Counted from the first letter of the stretch, positions 1 through 9,898 are shown. The stretch: 64,000 bases of DNA from Aquisalimonas lutea (GCF_030409225.1 NZ_JAUFPK010000004.1:188943-252942), one strand, 5' to 3'. Numbers and translations are program-made. The notes: generated from the sequence alone by a model not told the origin.

Positions 1-784
1 GCCCGCCCGGGACGATGCCCGCGCCGATGATGCCGGCCACGGCGTTGCCGGCCGTCTCCACGTCGGCGAACGAGGCCAGCAGCACGTCCTTGGCGGGCGG
101 CTGGGGCAGCAGCTTGACCTTGATCTCGACGATGACCCCGAGCATGCCCTCGGAGCCGGTGACCGCGGCCAGGAGGTCGTAGCCGGCGCTGTCCAGGGCC
201 TCGGAACCCAGGGTGACCTCCTCGCCCGCCATGGTGATCATGGTCACCTCGAGGATGTTGTGCACGGTCAGGCCGTACTTCAGGCAGTGCACGCCGCCGG
301 CGTTCTCGGCGACGTTGCCGCCGATGGAGCAGGTGATCTGGGACGAGGGATCCGGAGCGTAGTACAGCCCGTAGGGTGCCGCCGCTTCCGAGATGGCCAG
401 GTTCCGCACCCCGGGCTGCAGCCGCGCCATGCGCCGCTCGTGGTCGATCTCGAGGATCTTGTTGAAGCGCGCCAGGCTCAGGAGCACGCCCTGGGGATGG
501 GGCAGGGCGCCGGCCGAGAGGCTGGTGCCGGCGCCGCGCGCCACCACGGGGAGGTTCATGTCATGACACACCCGCAGGACGTGACGCACCTGCTCGATGG
601 TCTCGGGGATGGTGACCACCTGGGGCATCTGGCGGTAGCCGGCGAGACCGTCGCACTCGTAGGGGCGCATGGCCTCGTCATCGACGAGCAGGCTGTCCCC
701 CTGCAGCGCCTCGGCCAGGCGCTGCACAAGGGCCTCCCTGTCCACGGTGTACTGGCAGTCTTCCGTCCGGTAGACCGAGGCCAT
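1..784 (-). CDS. glcD: Glycolate oxidase subunit GlcD-like FAD-linked oxidase (3' end outside window)
   Basis: Only the first ~261 residues are in the window. The visible part is an FAD-binding PCMH-type domain: the pyrophosphate loop RGAGTSLSAGALP and the SIGGNVAENAGG motif are typical of the GlcD/D-lactate dehydrogenase group, which oxidises glycolate or another 2-hydroxy acid. The ATG start is preceded by GGGAGGT at about 7 nt, a strong ribosome site. In this family glcE and glcF normally follow downstream, which here would lie beyond position 1. Malate synthase G at 25-27 kb could use the resulting glyoxylate. Exact substrate (glycolate versus D-lactate) cannot be told from this fragment. 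Confidence 0.85.
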   Translation of the reverse strand, partial: MASVYRTEDCQYTVDREALVQRLAEALQGDSLLVDDEAMRPYECDGLAGYRQMPQVVTIPETIEQVRHVLRVCHDMNLPVVARGAGTSLSAGALPHPQGVLLSLARFNKILEIDHERRMARLQPGVRNLAISEAAAPYGLYYAPDPSSQITCSIGGNVAENAGGVHCLKYGLTVHNILEVTMITMAGEEVTLGSEALDSAGYDLLAAVTGSEGMLGVIVEIKVKLLPQPPAKDVLLASFADVETAGNAVAGIIGAGIVPGG

Positions 785-925
785 TGCTTCTACCTCCCGG
801 GGCCGTGCGGCGGCCGTTCGACGAATGGGTTTCCCAAGTTACACATTCTCCGGTCACAAACAACAGACCATTTTTTCCGCAGAACGACTCCGGTGGACCC
901 GGAGGCGCCCGCAGCCCGCTGATTG

Positions 926-944
926 CCGGGGGAACCCGGTTTTT
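926..944 (+). terminator. Small terminator-like hairpin, plus orientation
   Basis: CCGGG-GGAA-CCCGG followed directly by TTTTT. The U-tract lies on the plus strand although both flanking genes (ppsA and glcD) run on the minus strand, so it could only stop plus-strand (antisense) transcription. The stem is only five pairs. Confidence 0.3.
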
Positions 945-957
945 CGACCGCGGCCGC

Positions 958-3333
958 CTAGCCGACCTCCTGGCCCGCCAGGTACAGCCAGGTCTCGACA
1001 ACGGTGTCCGGGTTCAGGGAGACGCTCTCGATGCCCTCGTCCATGAGCCACCGGGCGAGCTCCGGGTGATCCGACGGCCCCTGGCCGCAGATGCCCACGT
1101 ACTTGCCCTGGCGCCGGCAGGCCTGGATGGCCATGTGCAGCAGCGCCTTGACGGCCTCGTCGCGCTCGTCGAACAGATGGGCGATCAGCCCGGAGTCGCG
1201 GTCCAGGCCCAGGGTGAGCTGGGTCAGGTCGTTGGAGCCGATGGAGAAGCCGTCGAAGTACTCCAGGAACTGGTCCGCCAGCAGGGCGTTGGAGGGCAGC
1301 TCGCACATCATGATGAGCTTGAGGTCGTCACGCCCGCGCTCGATCCCGTGCTTGGCCAGGAGATTGACCACGCCCTCGGCTTCGGAGGGCGTGCGCACGA
1401 AGGGAATCATCACCCAGGCGTTGGTCAGGCCCATTTCGTTGCGCACTTTCTTGAGGGCCTTGACCTCCAGCTCGAAGCAGTCGCGGAAGTTCTCGGAGAT
1501 GTACCGCGCGGCCCCGCGGTAGCCGAGCATCGGGTTCTCTTCGTCCGGCTCGTACTCGGCGCCGCCGATGAGGTTGGCGTACTCGTTGGTCTTGAAGTCC
1601 GACATGCGCACGATGACCGGCTTGGGCCAGAACGCTGCGGCCAGCGTCGAGATGCCTTCGGCGAGCCGGTCGATGTAGAACTGGACGGGATCCTCGTAGC
1701 CCGCGGTCTGGGTGCGGATGATGGTCTGCAGCTCCTCGGACTGCGCGTCGAAGTTCAGCAACGCCTTGGGGTGGATGCCGATCATGCGGTTGATGATGAA
1801 CTCCAGGCGCGCCAGGCCCACGCCGGCGTTGGGCAGATTGGCGAAGTCGAACGCCCGGTCGGGGTTGCCGACGTTCATCATGAGCTTGAACGGCAGCTCC
1901 GGCATGTTCTCCAGGCTGATCTCGCGGACCTCGAAGTCCTGCCGCCCGCCGTAGATGTAGCCGGTGTCGCCCTCGGCGCAGGAGACGGTCACCTCGGTGC
2001 CGTCCTTCACCCGCTCCGTGGCATCGCCGCAGCCCACCACCGCGGGGATGCCCAGCTCCCGGGCGATGATGGCGGCGTGGCAGGTGCGTCCGCCCCGGTT
2101 GGTGACGATGGCCGAGGCGCGCTTCATGATCGGCTCCCAGTCGGGGTCGGTCATGTCGGTAATCAGGACGTCGCCGGCCTCGATGCGGCTCATCTCGCCG
2201 ATGTCGCCCACCACGCGGGCCTTGCCGGCGCCGATGCGCTGCCCGATGGCGCGGCCCGTGGCCACCACGTCACCCTTGTCCTTGAGATGGTAGCGCTCCA
2301 GCGTCTGGGTGCTGTCGCGGCTTTTCACCGTCTCCGGGCGGGCCTGGAGGATGTAGAGCCTGCCGTCCTGGCCGTCCTTGCCCCATTCGATATCCATGGG
2401 GCGGCCGTAGTGCTTCTCGATGATCAGCGCCTGCCGCGCGAGGTCCTGCACCTCGTCGTCGGTGAGCGAGAAGCGCAGGCTGTCGGCCTGGTCGACGTCC
2501 ACCGTGCGCACGGACTTGCCGTGGCCGTGCTCGTCGCTGTAGACCATCTTGATGGCCTTGCTCCCCAGGGTGCGCCGGAGAACGGCGGGACGGCCGGCCT
2601 CGAGGGTCGGCTTGTGGACATAGAACTCGTCCGGGTTGACCGACCCCTGGACCACCGTCTCGCCGAGCCCGTAGGACGAGGTGATGAAGACCACGTCGCG
2701 GAAACCGGACTCGGTGTCCATGGTGAACATGACGCCGGCGGCGCCGATGTCGGAGCGCACCATGCGCTGGACGCCGGCGGACAGGGCCACCTGGCCGTGC
2801 TCGAAGCCGTGGTGGACGCGGTAGGAGATGGCCCGGTCGTTGAACAGCGAGGCGAACACGTGCTTGATCGCCTGCAGGACGTTGTCCAGGCCGCGGACGT
2901 TGAGAAACGTCTCCTGCTGGCCGGCGAAGGAAGCGTCCGGGAGGTCCTCGGCGGTGGCCGACGAGCGGATGGCGAACGACGCCTCGCCGGGGGCCTCGTC
3001 CTCGATCTTCTGGTAGGCGGTGACGATCTCGTCGTGGAGGCGTTGCGTGAAGGGCGTGTCGATGACCATCTGGCGAATGCGGGCGCCCGTGTCGGTGAGC
3101 GCGTCGACGTCGTTGACGTCGAGCCCTTCCAGCGCCTCCTCGATGCGGCGGCGCAGGCCGCTGTCATCGAGGAAATCCCAGTAGGCCGCGGCGGTGGTGG
3201 CGAAGCCGCCCGGCACTTGCACGCCGGCGGCGGCGAGGTTGCTGATCATCTCGCCGAGGGAGGCGTTCTTGCCGCCTACCCGGTCGACGTCGTTCATGCC
3301 CAGCGATTCGAACCAGAGTACGTAATCCTTCAA
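958..3333 (-). CDS. ppsA: Phosphoenolpyruvate synthase
   Basis: 791 residues, the normal length for PpsA. It converts pyruvate, ATP and water to PEP, AMP and phosphate in gluconeogenesis. Order: N-terminal ATP-grasp pyruvate-binding domain ([18 protein letters not shown] near the start), central phosphohistidine domain with GGRTCHAAI (catalytic His419), and C-terminal PEP-binding barrel with [10 protein letters not shown] and [12 protein letters not shown] (catalytic Cys near residue 750). The start is a TTG codon with AGGGGG about 8 nt upstream; it gives the family's usual N-terminus, and no better start is seen. The gene is divergent from ppsR, its dedicated regulator, 216 bp away. Confidence 0.96.
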   Translation of the reverse strand: MKDYVLWFESLGMNDVDRVGGKNASLGEMISNLAAAGVQVPGGFATTAAAYWDFLDDSGLRRRIEEALEGLDVNDVDALTDTGARIRQMVIDTPFTQRLHDEIVTAYQKIEDEAPGEASFAIRSSATAEDLPDASFAGQQETFLNVRGLDNVLQAIKHVFASLFNDRAISYRVHHGFEHGQVALSAGVQRMVRSDIGAAGVMFTMDTESGFRDVVFITSSYGLGETVVQGSVNPDEFYVHKPTLEAGRPAVLRRTLGSKAIKMVYSDEHGHGKSVRTVDVDQADSLRFSLTDDEVQDLARQALIIEKHYGRPMDIEWGKDGQDGRLYILQARPETVKSRDSTQTLERYHLKDKGDVVATGRAIGQRIGAGKARVVGDIGEMSRIEAGDVLITDMTDPDWEPIMKRASAIVTNRGGRTCHAAIIARELGIPAVVGCGDATERVKDGTEVTVSCAEGDTGYIYGGRQDFEVREISLENMPELPFKLMMNVGNPDRAFDFANLPNAGVGLARLEFIINRMIGIHPKALLNFDAQSEELQTIIRTQTAGYEDPVQFYIDRLAEGISTLAAAFWPKPVIVRMSDFKTNEYANLIGGAEYEPDEENPMLGYRGAARYISENFRDCFELEVKALKKVRNEMGLTNAWVMIPFVRTPSEAEGVVNLLAKHGIERGRDDLKLIMMCELPSNALLADQFLEYFDGFSIGSNDLTQLTLGLDRDSGLIAHLFDERDEAVKALLHMAIQACRRQGKYVGICGQGPSDHPELARWLMDEGIESVSLNPDTVVETWLYLAGQEVG

Positions 3334-3549
3334 GTCGGTTTCCCCCTGTTGCTGGCAGCGCGGATGGCTGGTGCGCCCACCGGGACGCGATCACCGCCGC
3401 TGCACCGCAAAACGTGGCGTATCCTACGAAAACCAGGGCGCCAGCGTAACCCCCGTGACCGCAAAAACGAATACGGCGCCCGGGACGCGGGCGTGGACGA
3501 CTGCTACCATCAAGCCGTTTCGCGCCACCTACGGAGCCGCCAGCGGGCC

Positions 3550-4371
3550 ATGAGCGAAATGCGCACGGTGTTCTTCATCTCCGACCGCACCGGCATCACC
3601 GCCGAGACGCTGGGTCACAGCCTGCTGACCCAGTTCGACGTGGAGCTGGAGCAGGTCACGCTGCCGTTCGTGGATGACGTCAACCGGGCGCAACGGGCCG
3701 TGGAGCAGATCAATCAGGTGGCCACGGAGTCCGGAGCGCGTCCCATCGTGTTCAGTACCGTAGTGAAAACGGAGGTGCGTGACCACCTGCGGCAGTGTCA
3801 CGCCACCTTCTTCGACTTCTTCGAGACCTTTGTCTCGCCGCTGGAGCGCGAGCTCGGCGTGCCGTCGTCCCACGCCATCGGGCAGGCGCACGGTCGTGGC
3901 GACGATCGCCTCTACGACGTGCGCATCGACGCCATGAATTTCGCCCTCAACAATGACGACGGCGCTTCCACGCGGCACTACAGTGATGCCGACGTCATCA
4001 TCGTCGGCGTATCACGCACGGGCAAGACGCCGGTGTCCATCTACCTTGCGCTTCAGTATGGCATTTATGCGGCCAATTATCCGCTGACCGACGAGGACCT
4101 GCTCAGCGGGCGGCTGCCGGCGGCACTGCGGCCCTATCGCAAGAAGCTCTACGGCTTCAGCATCCAGGCGGAGCGCCTGCGCGAGATCCGCCACGAACGG
4201 CGCCCGAACAGCCACTACGCGTCCCTGCAGCAGTGCCAGATGGAGGTTGCCCGCGCCGAGGGGCTGTTCCGGCGGGAGTCCATCCCGTTCGTGAAGACGA
4301 CCTCCATCTCCATCGAGGAGATCGCCACCACCATGATCCTGGATATCGGCCTCAAGCGGCGGCTCTACTAG
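3550..4371 (+). CDS. ppsR: PEP synthase regulatory kinase/pyrophosphorylase (PSRP)
   Basis: 273 residues. The family (DUF299, YdiA in E. coli) inactivates PpsA by ADP-dependent threonine phosphorylation and reactivates it by Pi-dependent dephosphorylation. The P-loop-like motif GVSRTGKT is at residues 153-160, and the N-terminus RTVFFISDRTGITAETLG is diagnostic. The start ATG was chosen because the conserved N-terminus begins there; the same frame is open far upstream without family similarity. Divergent placement next to ppsA fits a dedicated regulator-target pair. Confidence 0.95.
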   Translation: MSEMRTVFFISDRTGITAETLGHSLLTQFDVELEQVTLPFVDDVNRAQRAVEQINQVATESGARPIVFSTVVKTEVRDHLRQCHATFFDFFETFVSPLERELGVPSSHAIGQAHGRGDDRLYDVRIDAMNFALNNDDGASTRHYSDADVIIVGVSRTGKTPVSIYLALQYGIYAANYPLTDEDLLSGRLPAALRPYRKKLYGFSIQAERLREIRHERRPNSHYASLQQCQMEVARAEGLFRRESIPFVKTTSISIEEIATTMILDIGLKRRLY

Positions 4372-4423
4372 GGCGGCTGCGGGGCCTGGCAGGCGCGGCC
4401 CGGGCCTGTGTTATGCTCCCGCA

Positions 4424-4927
4424 ATGTTCACTGATACCCGCCAGCACAGGCTCCTGGAGACGGTCCCGGCGCGGACGTTCGCGACGCTCATGGAGCTCTA
4501 CGAGAACAACTACATCCTCCTGCGTCGGCTCGCCCCGCACCTGCAGGACATGGACGGGGACCACGTCTCGCGCGTGCCGGGCAGCGTCGATCTGCACCTG
4601 CGGATCCTGGAGCAGACGCCGTATACATCGTCGGCGGTGCTCACGCACTACTTCCGGCAGCCGAATCCGCGCACGGCCCAGCCGGACCTGCGACTGCGCG
4701 TCTACCACGATGCCCGCGCCGGCGAGGTGCTGCCGGACACCGACGTGAGCCACTTCGATCTCTGGAAAGGGCCGCATCCGCCGTACAAGACCCTGGAGTG
4801 GCGCTGGGAGCTGAACCGCTTCCTCAACCGCTGGCTGCGTTACTGCCTCAGCGAGGGCCACGGCTTCGCCGGCGGATGCGTCGCCGCGGAATCCGGCGGC
4901 GCCGCGTGCCGGGGGAGCACCGACTGA
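4424..4927 (+). CDS. YqiB-like DUF1249 protein
   Basis: 167 residues, soluble, no signal peptide. It matches the DUF1249/YqiB family: LMELYENNYILLRRLAP near the N-terminus, and the FDLWKGPHPPYKTLEWRWELNRFLNRWL region. In enterics this gene sits near cpdA/nudF; here it follows ppsR by 52 bp. No biochemical role is established for the family. The last ~15 residues, rich in Gly/Ala/Ser and Cys, are poorly conserved. Confidence 0.8.
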   Translation: MFTDTRQHRLLETVPARTFATLMELYENNYILLRRLAPHLQDMDGDHVSRVPGSVDLHLRILEQTPYTSSAVLTHYFRQPNPRTAQPDLRLRVYHDARAGEVLPDTDVSHFDLWKGPHPPYKTLEWRWELNRFLNRWLRYCLSEGHGFAGGCVAAESGGAACRGSTD

Positions 4928-4979
4928 TCCCCGAGGCTCGGCCGAACGTCTGCGAAGGCCGGTACCGCCAGGAAATCGT

Positions 4980-6998
4980 TCAGCGTTTGCCGGACGAGCT
5001 CCGGCCTTTCCGTGAAACCGGGCTGTTGCTCCGGAACGCCCGTACCGCCTGCCGCAATGCCCGTACCTCCGCGGCGCCGACGCCGCCGCGCCCGTAGCGG
5101 GCGATCTCGTAGCGGGTTGCGACGGTGTCGATGGCGTCGGCGTCCCGGGGCCAGCGACGGGCGGCCCGGCGGGCGTAGTCGCGGGGTCCTTCGTCCGGGG
5201 CGCGCGGCAGGCCCCGGCGGGCAAGCAGCCGGCAGAACTCGCCCCAGGCCGCTGCCGCCGGATCGGGCGGCAGCGGCCGGTCGCGGCGGAGCAGGGAGAA
5301 GGTCAGGGCGGCGAGGGTCAGCGCTATGCCGGCCGCCAGGGCAAGGGCCAGGCGCGGCCAGCTGTCCAGTCGCAGCTGCTGCAGCAGCTGCTGTTGCAGG
5401 CTGGGCCCATAGGCGAGCACCCAGCGGTGCCAGTAGGCGTTGACGGCATCCCACTGCAGGTGGAGCCGCTGCAGCAACCCGCCGGCGCCGACGGCGGCAC
5501 CGGGTCCGGCCTCGCCGTCCGGGAGGGCACCGGCCAGGCCCCGCTCCACGCGCTCCGGCGCCACGTAGGCGGTGGGATCCACCCGCAGCCAGCCCCGGTC
5601 GTCCAGCCAGACCTCCACCCAGGCGTGGGCGTCCGACTGGCGGACGATCATGTAGTCGCCGGCCGGGTTCATGCGCCCGCCCATGTAGCCGGTGACCACC
5701 CGGGCGGGAATGCCGGCGGCCCGCATGAGCACGGCGAAGGCGCCGGCGTAGTGCTCGCAGAAACCCGACCGCGTGTCGAACAGGAAGGCATCGGTGGTGT
5801 CACCGTCCAGGCGGGGCGGCTGCAGGGTGTAATGGAAGGGTTCCCGGCGGAAGTGGCGGAGGCCGTGCTCGACCAGCGCCCGGTCGGATCCGGTTTGCGC
5901 CCGCCACCGCGACGCGAGCTGCCGGGTTCGCGGATGGGCGCCGTCGGGGAGGTCCGTGTAGTACGCCTGTTGCTTCCGCGTCAGTCCGGTCCCGAGGCGA
6001 TATGCGATGACCGAGGAGGCGTCGTAGCGGATGCGCTCGCGGACCGGGCCGCTGGCCTGCAGGTAACCGCCCCGCGGGGCGCGGCTGCCGCGCCCGGCCT
6101 CGACGGGCATGTCCAGCGCCAGAAGCCAGCGCTGGTTGTGGGGCTCCAGGGTGACCGTATAGTCCGTGGGCGCCCGGGTGGACACCAGCCGCGATGCATC
6201 GCCGGCCGCCGGCGCGCTGTCGCCGGCGCGGCGCCAGGAGCGGCCGTCGTAGCGGGCCAGCACGGGACCGCGCCAGTAGCGCCGGGGATAGGCCGGCGGC
6301 GCGTCGTCGAACTCGACGCGCAGGGCGACCTCGTCGGACCGGCCCAACTGGCTGATGGCGCCGGGCGTCATCTCGTCACTCAGCCCCGTCATGCCGGCGT
6401 AGGCGTCATCGGGCATGCCCCACAGCGGGCCGGGGATCCGCGGGAACAGGACGAACAGGATCAGCATGACCGGCAGCGACTGGCCCAGCATGGCCGCCGC
6501 CAGCCGTCCGTATCGCCACGGGCGGTCCGCGGCGGTCCGGTCCTGAAGGGCGATGAGGAGGGCTGTCAGGGCCCACACGGCGGCCAGCATGTAGGCGGCC
6601 ATCAGCAGGCTGTCGTTGAACAGGAACTGGGTCGCGGTCAGGAAGTAGCCGAAGACGACGAGGACGACGATGTCGCGGCTGCCCCTGAGCTCCAGCAGCT
6701 TCAGGCCCATGAGCAGGCACAGCAGGGCGACCCCGGCGTGCAGGCCCAGCAGAGTGTCGTAGCCCAGGTAGATCCCGGACACACCCGTGACCACGGCCAG
6801 GGCCCGCAGCCAGCGGCCCGGAGGCCGCCTGCCTTGCCGGGCGAGGAGCAGGCGCGCGCCCGCGCAGGCGACCACCACGGCGGTTACCCAGGGCGGGAGG
6901 TGGAAGGCATGAGGCGCAATGACCAGGCCCAGTCCGGCCGCGAGCCAGGGCAGGCTGCGCCGCAGGTTCGGCGCCGCAGCCGTTGCGGTCGCCGTCAT
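4980..6998 (-). CDS. tgpA: TgpA-like membrane transglutaminase
   Basis: 672 residues, close to the Pseudomonas TgpA length. The first ~190 residues form several hydrophobic segments. A periplasmic transglutaminase-core domain follows with catalytic Cys414 (SGFCEHYAGAF), His458 (SDAHAWVEVW) and Asp474 (LRVDPTAYV). A last membrane segment near residues 555-575 precedes a C-terminal DUF4129-like tail. The ATG overlaps the stop of the DUF58 gene (ATGA), indicating translational coupling. MoxR-DUF58-TgpA clusters are widespread; in Pseudomonas the enzyme is associated with viability. The physiological substrate is not evident from sequence. Confidence 0.9.
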   Translation of the reverse strand: MTATATAAAPNLRRSLPWLAAGLGLVIAPHAFHLPPWVTAVVVACAGARLLLARQGRRPPGRWLRALAVVTGVSGIYLGYDTLLGLHAGVALLCLLMGLKLLELRGSRDIVVLVVFGYFLTATQFLFNDSLLMAAYMLAAVWALTALLIALQDRTAADRPWRYGRLAAAMLGQSLPVMLILFVLFPRIPGPLWGMPDDAYAGMTGLSDEMTPGAISQLGRSDEVALRVEFDDAPPAYPRRYWRGPVLARYDGRSWRRAGDSAPAAGDASRLVSTRAPTDYTVTLEPHNQRWLLALDMPVEAGRGSRAPRGGYLQASGPVRERIRYDASSVIAYRLGTGLTRKQQAYYTDLPDGAHPRTRQLASRWRAQTGSDRALVEHGLRHFRREPFHYTLQPPRLDGDTTDAFLFDTRSGFCEHYAGAFAVLMRAAGIPARVVTGYMGGRMNPAGDYMIVRQSDAHAWVEVWLDDRGWLRVDPTAYVAPERVERGLAGALPDGEAGPGAAVGAGGLLQRLHLQWDAVNAYWHRWVLAYGPSLQQQLLQQLRLDSWPRLALALAAGIALTLAALTFSLLRRDRPLPPDPAAAAWGEFCRLLARRGLPRAPDEGPRDYARRAARRWPRDADAIDTVATRYEIARYGRGGVGAAEVRALRQAVRAFRSNSPVSRKGRSSSGKR

Positions 6999-7942
6999 TG
7001 CGGGAACCTCGCCAGGGCGTCCAGGCAGCGCGCTGCGTGTCGTGACCCGTTCCCCGGGGGGATCGTGCGGCCGCGCAGGCGCAGGCCGTATGCGTACCCG
7101 GCGTTCTCGGCGTCCAGGATCCAGCGGCACAGCCGCGCGAGACGCGGCTCCACCGGCAGGTCGAGGAGCGCCTCGTCGTCCAGCCAGGTCCGGTCGGGGG
7201 CCTCGCCGGTGAACTGCTTGGTCTGCAGGCCGTCGCCCCGGGCCAGCGTGTGCCAGGCGACCCGGCGGAGAGGGTCGCCCGGCTGGTACGGGCGCAGGCC
7301 GCCGAAATCGTCCTCGCCGGGCCGGTTGGACGAGCCGCTGCCGGGCGAGGGCGTGCCGGGCGGCTCGGGAACCGGGGCCGGCTCCGGGGCGGGCCGGACC
7401 AGGCATTCGGCCTCCAGGCGGACCCGTGCCCAGGCGCGGAAAAGGCCGCCGGGAAACGCTGTGGCCACCACCAGCACGGGCAGAGGCAGGATGCCCCGCG
7501 CCCCGGCGGGCACCTCGACCATGCAGGTCGTTGCATCTGCGGCGGGCAGGTTCATGGTCGCGGAATCCGGCGGTGTCGTCCCGACCGCGACCCCGGTGCG
7601 CACCCGCGCCGCCGGGTTTTCCACGTGGACGGGAAAGGCGGCTGTGTCTCCGGCGAAGACCGGCTCCGCGTTGCCGGCGGTCAAGCGCAGGCCCAGCAGG
7701 TTGCGAAAGGTGTGGACCATGGATGTCAGGGCGAAGCCGGCCAGCAGGAAGCAGAGCAGGAACGCCATGTTGTTGTTGTAGTTCACGGCACCCAGCCAGA
7801 CGGCGATCACCACGGCCGTGAACAGCAGCCCGGTGCGCGTGGGCAGGATGAAGATGGTGCGGTAGACCAGCGCGACCCGTGCGCCGCGGACAGCGCGGCG
7901 ATCCATCCACTGTCGCAACAGGTGGCCCGGGCGCACGCGCAT
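6995..7942 (-). CDS. DUF58 domain protein
   Basis: 315 residues. Two hydrophobic segments lie near residues 30-75 (ILPTRTGLLFTAVVIAVWLG and MAFLLCFLLAGFALTSM). A DUF58 domain follows with the conserved LRPYQPGDPLRRVAWHTLA motif around residues 225-245. DUF58 proteins are von Willebrand-like partners of MoxR ATPases. This gene lies 5 bp after moxR and overlaps tgpA by 4 bp, so the three are almost certainly one transcript. Function is inferred from context only. Confidence 0.88.
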   Translation of the reverse strand: MRVRPGHLLRQWMDRRAVRGARVALVYRTIFILPTRTGLLFTAVVIAVWLGAVNYNNNMAFLLCFLLAGFALTSMVHTFRNLLGLRLTAGNAEPVFAGDTAAFPVHVENPAARVRTGVAVGTTPPDSATMNLPAADATTCMVEVPAGARGILPLPVLVVATAFPGGLFRAWARVRLEAECLVRPAPEPAPVPEPPGTPSPGSGSSNRPGEDDFGGLRPYQPGDPLRRVAWHTLARGDGLQTKQFTGEAPDRTWLDDEALLDLPVEPRLARLCRWILDAENAGYAYGLRLRGRTIPPGNGSRHAARCLDALARFPQ

Positions 7943-7947
7943 GACGG

Positions 7948-8883
7948 CTACGGGATGGCGACCGCGGACAGCAGCGACTCGGCGGTCGGGGCCCGGTCGT
8001 GGTCGCGTCCCTGCAGGCGGTGGGCGGCGACGGCCGTGAACACCGCCTGCACGTCCTCGGGGAGGACGGCTTCACGGCCGTCCAGAAGCGCCCACGCCCG
8101 GGCCGCGTGCAGCAGGGCCTGGCCGGCTCGCGGCGACAGGCCGTGTACGAGTCCGGGTGTGCGGCGCGTCTGCGCCAGCAGCGCCTGGACGTAGGCAATC
8201 AGGGCGTCCGAGGCGTGTACCCGGCCTACGGCCCGCTGCAGCCCGGCCAGGGCGTCGGGCGTGCTGGCCGGGGGCGCTTCCCGGATGAGCTCGCGACGGT
8301 CCCGGCCGCGCAGCAGCTCCCGCTCCGCCGCCGGGTCGGGATCGCCGATGTCGACGCGCATGAGAAACCGGTCCAGCTGGGATTCCGGCAGCGGGAACGT
8401 CCCCAGCTGGTCGCCCGGGTTCTGCGTGGCGATGACGAAAAACGGCTCGGGCAGTGCGCGCGTGGTGCCGTCGGTGGTGACCTGACGTTCCTCCATGGCC
8501 TCCAGCAGCGCGCTCTGGGCCTTGGGCGTGGCGCGATTGACCTCATCGGCCAGGACCACCTGGGTGAAGATCGGCCCCGGCTGGAACCGGAAACGCTCGG
8601 CCTGTCTTTCGTAGATGGTTGCCCCGATGACGTCGGCGGGGAGCAGGTCGCTGGTGAACTGGATGCGCCGGAAGTCCAGGCCGAACAGGCGGGCGAGCAC
8701 CAGCGCCAGCGTGGTCTTGCCCACGCCGGGCCGGTCCTCGATGAGCAGGTGGCCGCGCGCGAGCAGGCAGGCCAGCGCCAGGCGCAGGGTGCGGGGCTTG
8801 CCCAGGATGACGCGCTCGGCTTCCCGGAGGATGCGGTCCGTCTCCGGCGTGCCGGCGCGGGACACAGAAGCGTGCGCGGACAT
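7948..8883 (-). CDS. MoxR-family AAA+ ATPase
   Basis: 311 residues. Walker A EDRPGVGKT spans residues 49-57, Walker B VVLADEVNRATPKAQSALL, and the sensor segment FVIATQNPGDQLGTFPLPES: together the signature of MoxR chaperone-like ATPases. These remodel or activate partner proteins, commonly with DUF58/VWA proteins such as the one encoded next. The gene is first in the moxR-DUF58-tgpA run and starts 12 bp after the receiver protein gene ends, so that regulator may be co-transcribed. Confidence 0.92.
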   Translation of the reverse strand: MSAHASVSRAGTPETDRILREAERVILGKPRTLRLALACLLARGHLLIEDRPGVGKTTLALVLARLFGLDFRRIQFTSDLLPADVIGATIYERQAERFRFQPGPIFTQVVLADEVNRATPKAQSALLEAMEERQVTTDGTTRALPEPFFVIATQNPGDQLGTFPLPESQLDRFLMRVDIGDPDPAAERELLRGRDRRELIREAPPASTPDALAGLQRAVGRVHASDALIAYVQALLAQTRRTPGLVHGLSPRAGQALLHAARAWALLDGREAVLPEDVQAVFTAVAAHRLQGRDHDRAPTAESLLSAVAIP

Positions 8884-8895
8884 GGTGGCTCCCCG

Positions 8896-9696
8896 TCAGC
8901 CGTCGATCAGGCGTGCGAGGTGCTCCCGCACGGTATCCATGTTGAAGGGTTTGTCGCACAGCGCGGAAACGCCGGCCTGGCGGACGTTGGCCAGGCGTGC
9001 GGCATCCTGCTCGCAGGTCACCATGAGCACCGGCACGTTGGCGTGGGAGCTTTCCTGGCGGATGTACTCCACCAGCGCGCGCCCGTCCATCTCCGGCATG
9101 TTGTAGTCGGTTACCACGGCGTCGAAGGTCTGCTCGGACAGGTGCTGGACCGCCTCCGTGCCCGTGGCCGCCTCGGTAATGCGCTCCACCCCCATTTGCG
9201 CGAACGTGCTCCGGAGAAACCGCCGCGACAGGGGGCTGTCGTCGACCAGCAGGATCTCCAGGTCCTCGACGTCGCTGAAGCTCAGCTCCAGGCGCTGCGG
9301 CTCGATGAGGCCGATGGTGTTCTCCAGGGCCGTGCGCAGCGCGTCGACGTGGAACGGCTTGGGCAGCATGGCGATCACGCCCGCCTGACGGACGGGCTCG
9401 AGATTGTGCGGGTGCTGCTCGCTGGATACCAGCATGAAGGGAATATCGGCCAGTCCCTCCGCCTCGCGCATGCGCACCACTAGGTCGGAGCCGGTCATGT
9501 CCTCGAAGTACATGGCACTGGCGACCAGGTCGGGCGGATGGCGCTGCATGCGCTCAAGCGCTTCCTGCCCCGAGGCGGCACCGTCCACCTTGGAAATGCC
9601 CATGCTCTGCAGGTGATTGACAATGATGCGCCGCTGGGCGCCCGACGGCTCCACCAGAAGAATGGTCAGATCTTCGATGCCGATGCCTTGTTCCAT
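8896..9696 (-). CDS. Tandem response-regulator receiver protein, first receiver degenerate
   Basis: 266 residues made of two CheY-like receivers and no output domain. Receiver 2 (about 146-266) is canonical: Asp152/Asp153 acidic pair, phospho-acceptor Asp197 in VVTDYNMPEMDG, Thr227 and Lys249. Receiver 1 (about 10-130) keeps Ser91 and Lys113 but has Glu16-Pro17 in place of the acidic pair and Ala61 where the phospho-acceptor Asp should be, so it should not be phosphorylated. No histidine kinase is adjacent. It precedes moxR by 12 bp and is divergent from the M23 peptidase gene. Partner unknown; protein-protein output is likely. Confidence 0.88.
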   Translation of the reverse strand: MEQGIGIEDLTILLVEPSGAQRRIIVNHLQSMGISKVDGAASGQEALERMQRHPPDLVASAMYFEDMTGSDLVVRMREAEGLADIPFMLVSSEQHPHNLEPVRQAGVIAMLPKPFHVDALRTALENTIGLIEPQRLELSFSDVEDLEILLVDDSPLSRRFLRSTFAQMGVERITEAATGTEAVQHLSEQTFDAVVTDYNMPEMDGRALVEYIRQESSHANVPVLMVTCEQDAARLANVRQAGVSALCDKPFNMDTVREHLARLIDG

Positions 9697-9898
9697 GATG
9701 CTCCCGGTGCGCGCGATTTTCTGGCAGCATACCTGATGGTCGCCTGCCCGGAATGCGAACCGGTTGGCGTCACGGGGTGCGATCGTCGGTTAGCATTCGG
9801 GCAAGTCATCGCGTCGCCGCGGTGCGGGCGACGTACAACAACGAACGAACCGGACAGGGATGGGCCGGCCAGTCGGGTGCAATCCAGGGTCTCTCCGG

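Noticed and set aside
784-3549. Long plus-strand open frame running into ppsR
   Set aside because: It is antisense to ppsA, which has clear homology over its full length; only the part from 3550 encodes a recognised protein (PpsR). The open frame results from high GC.
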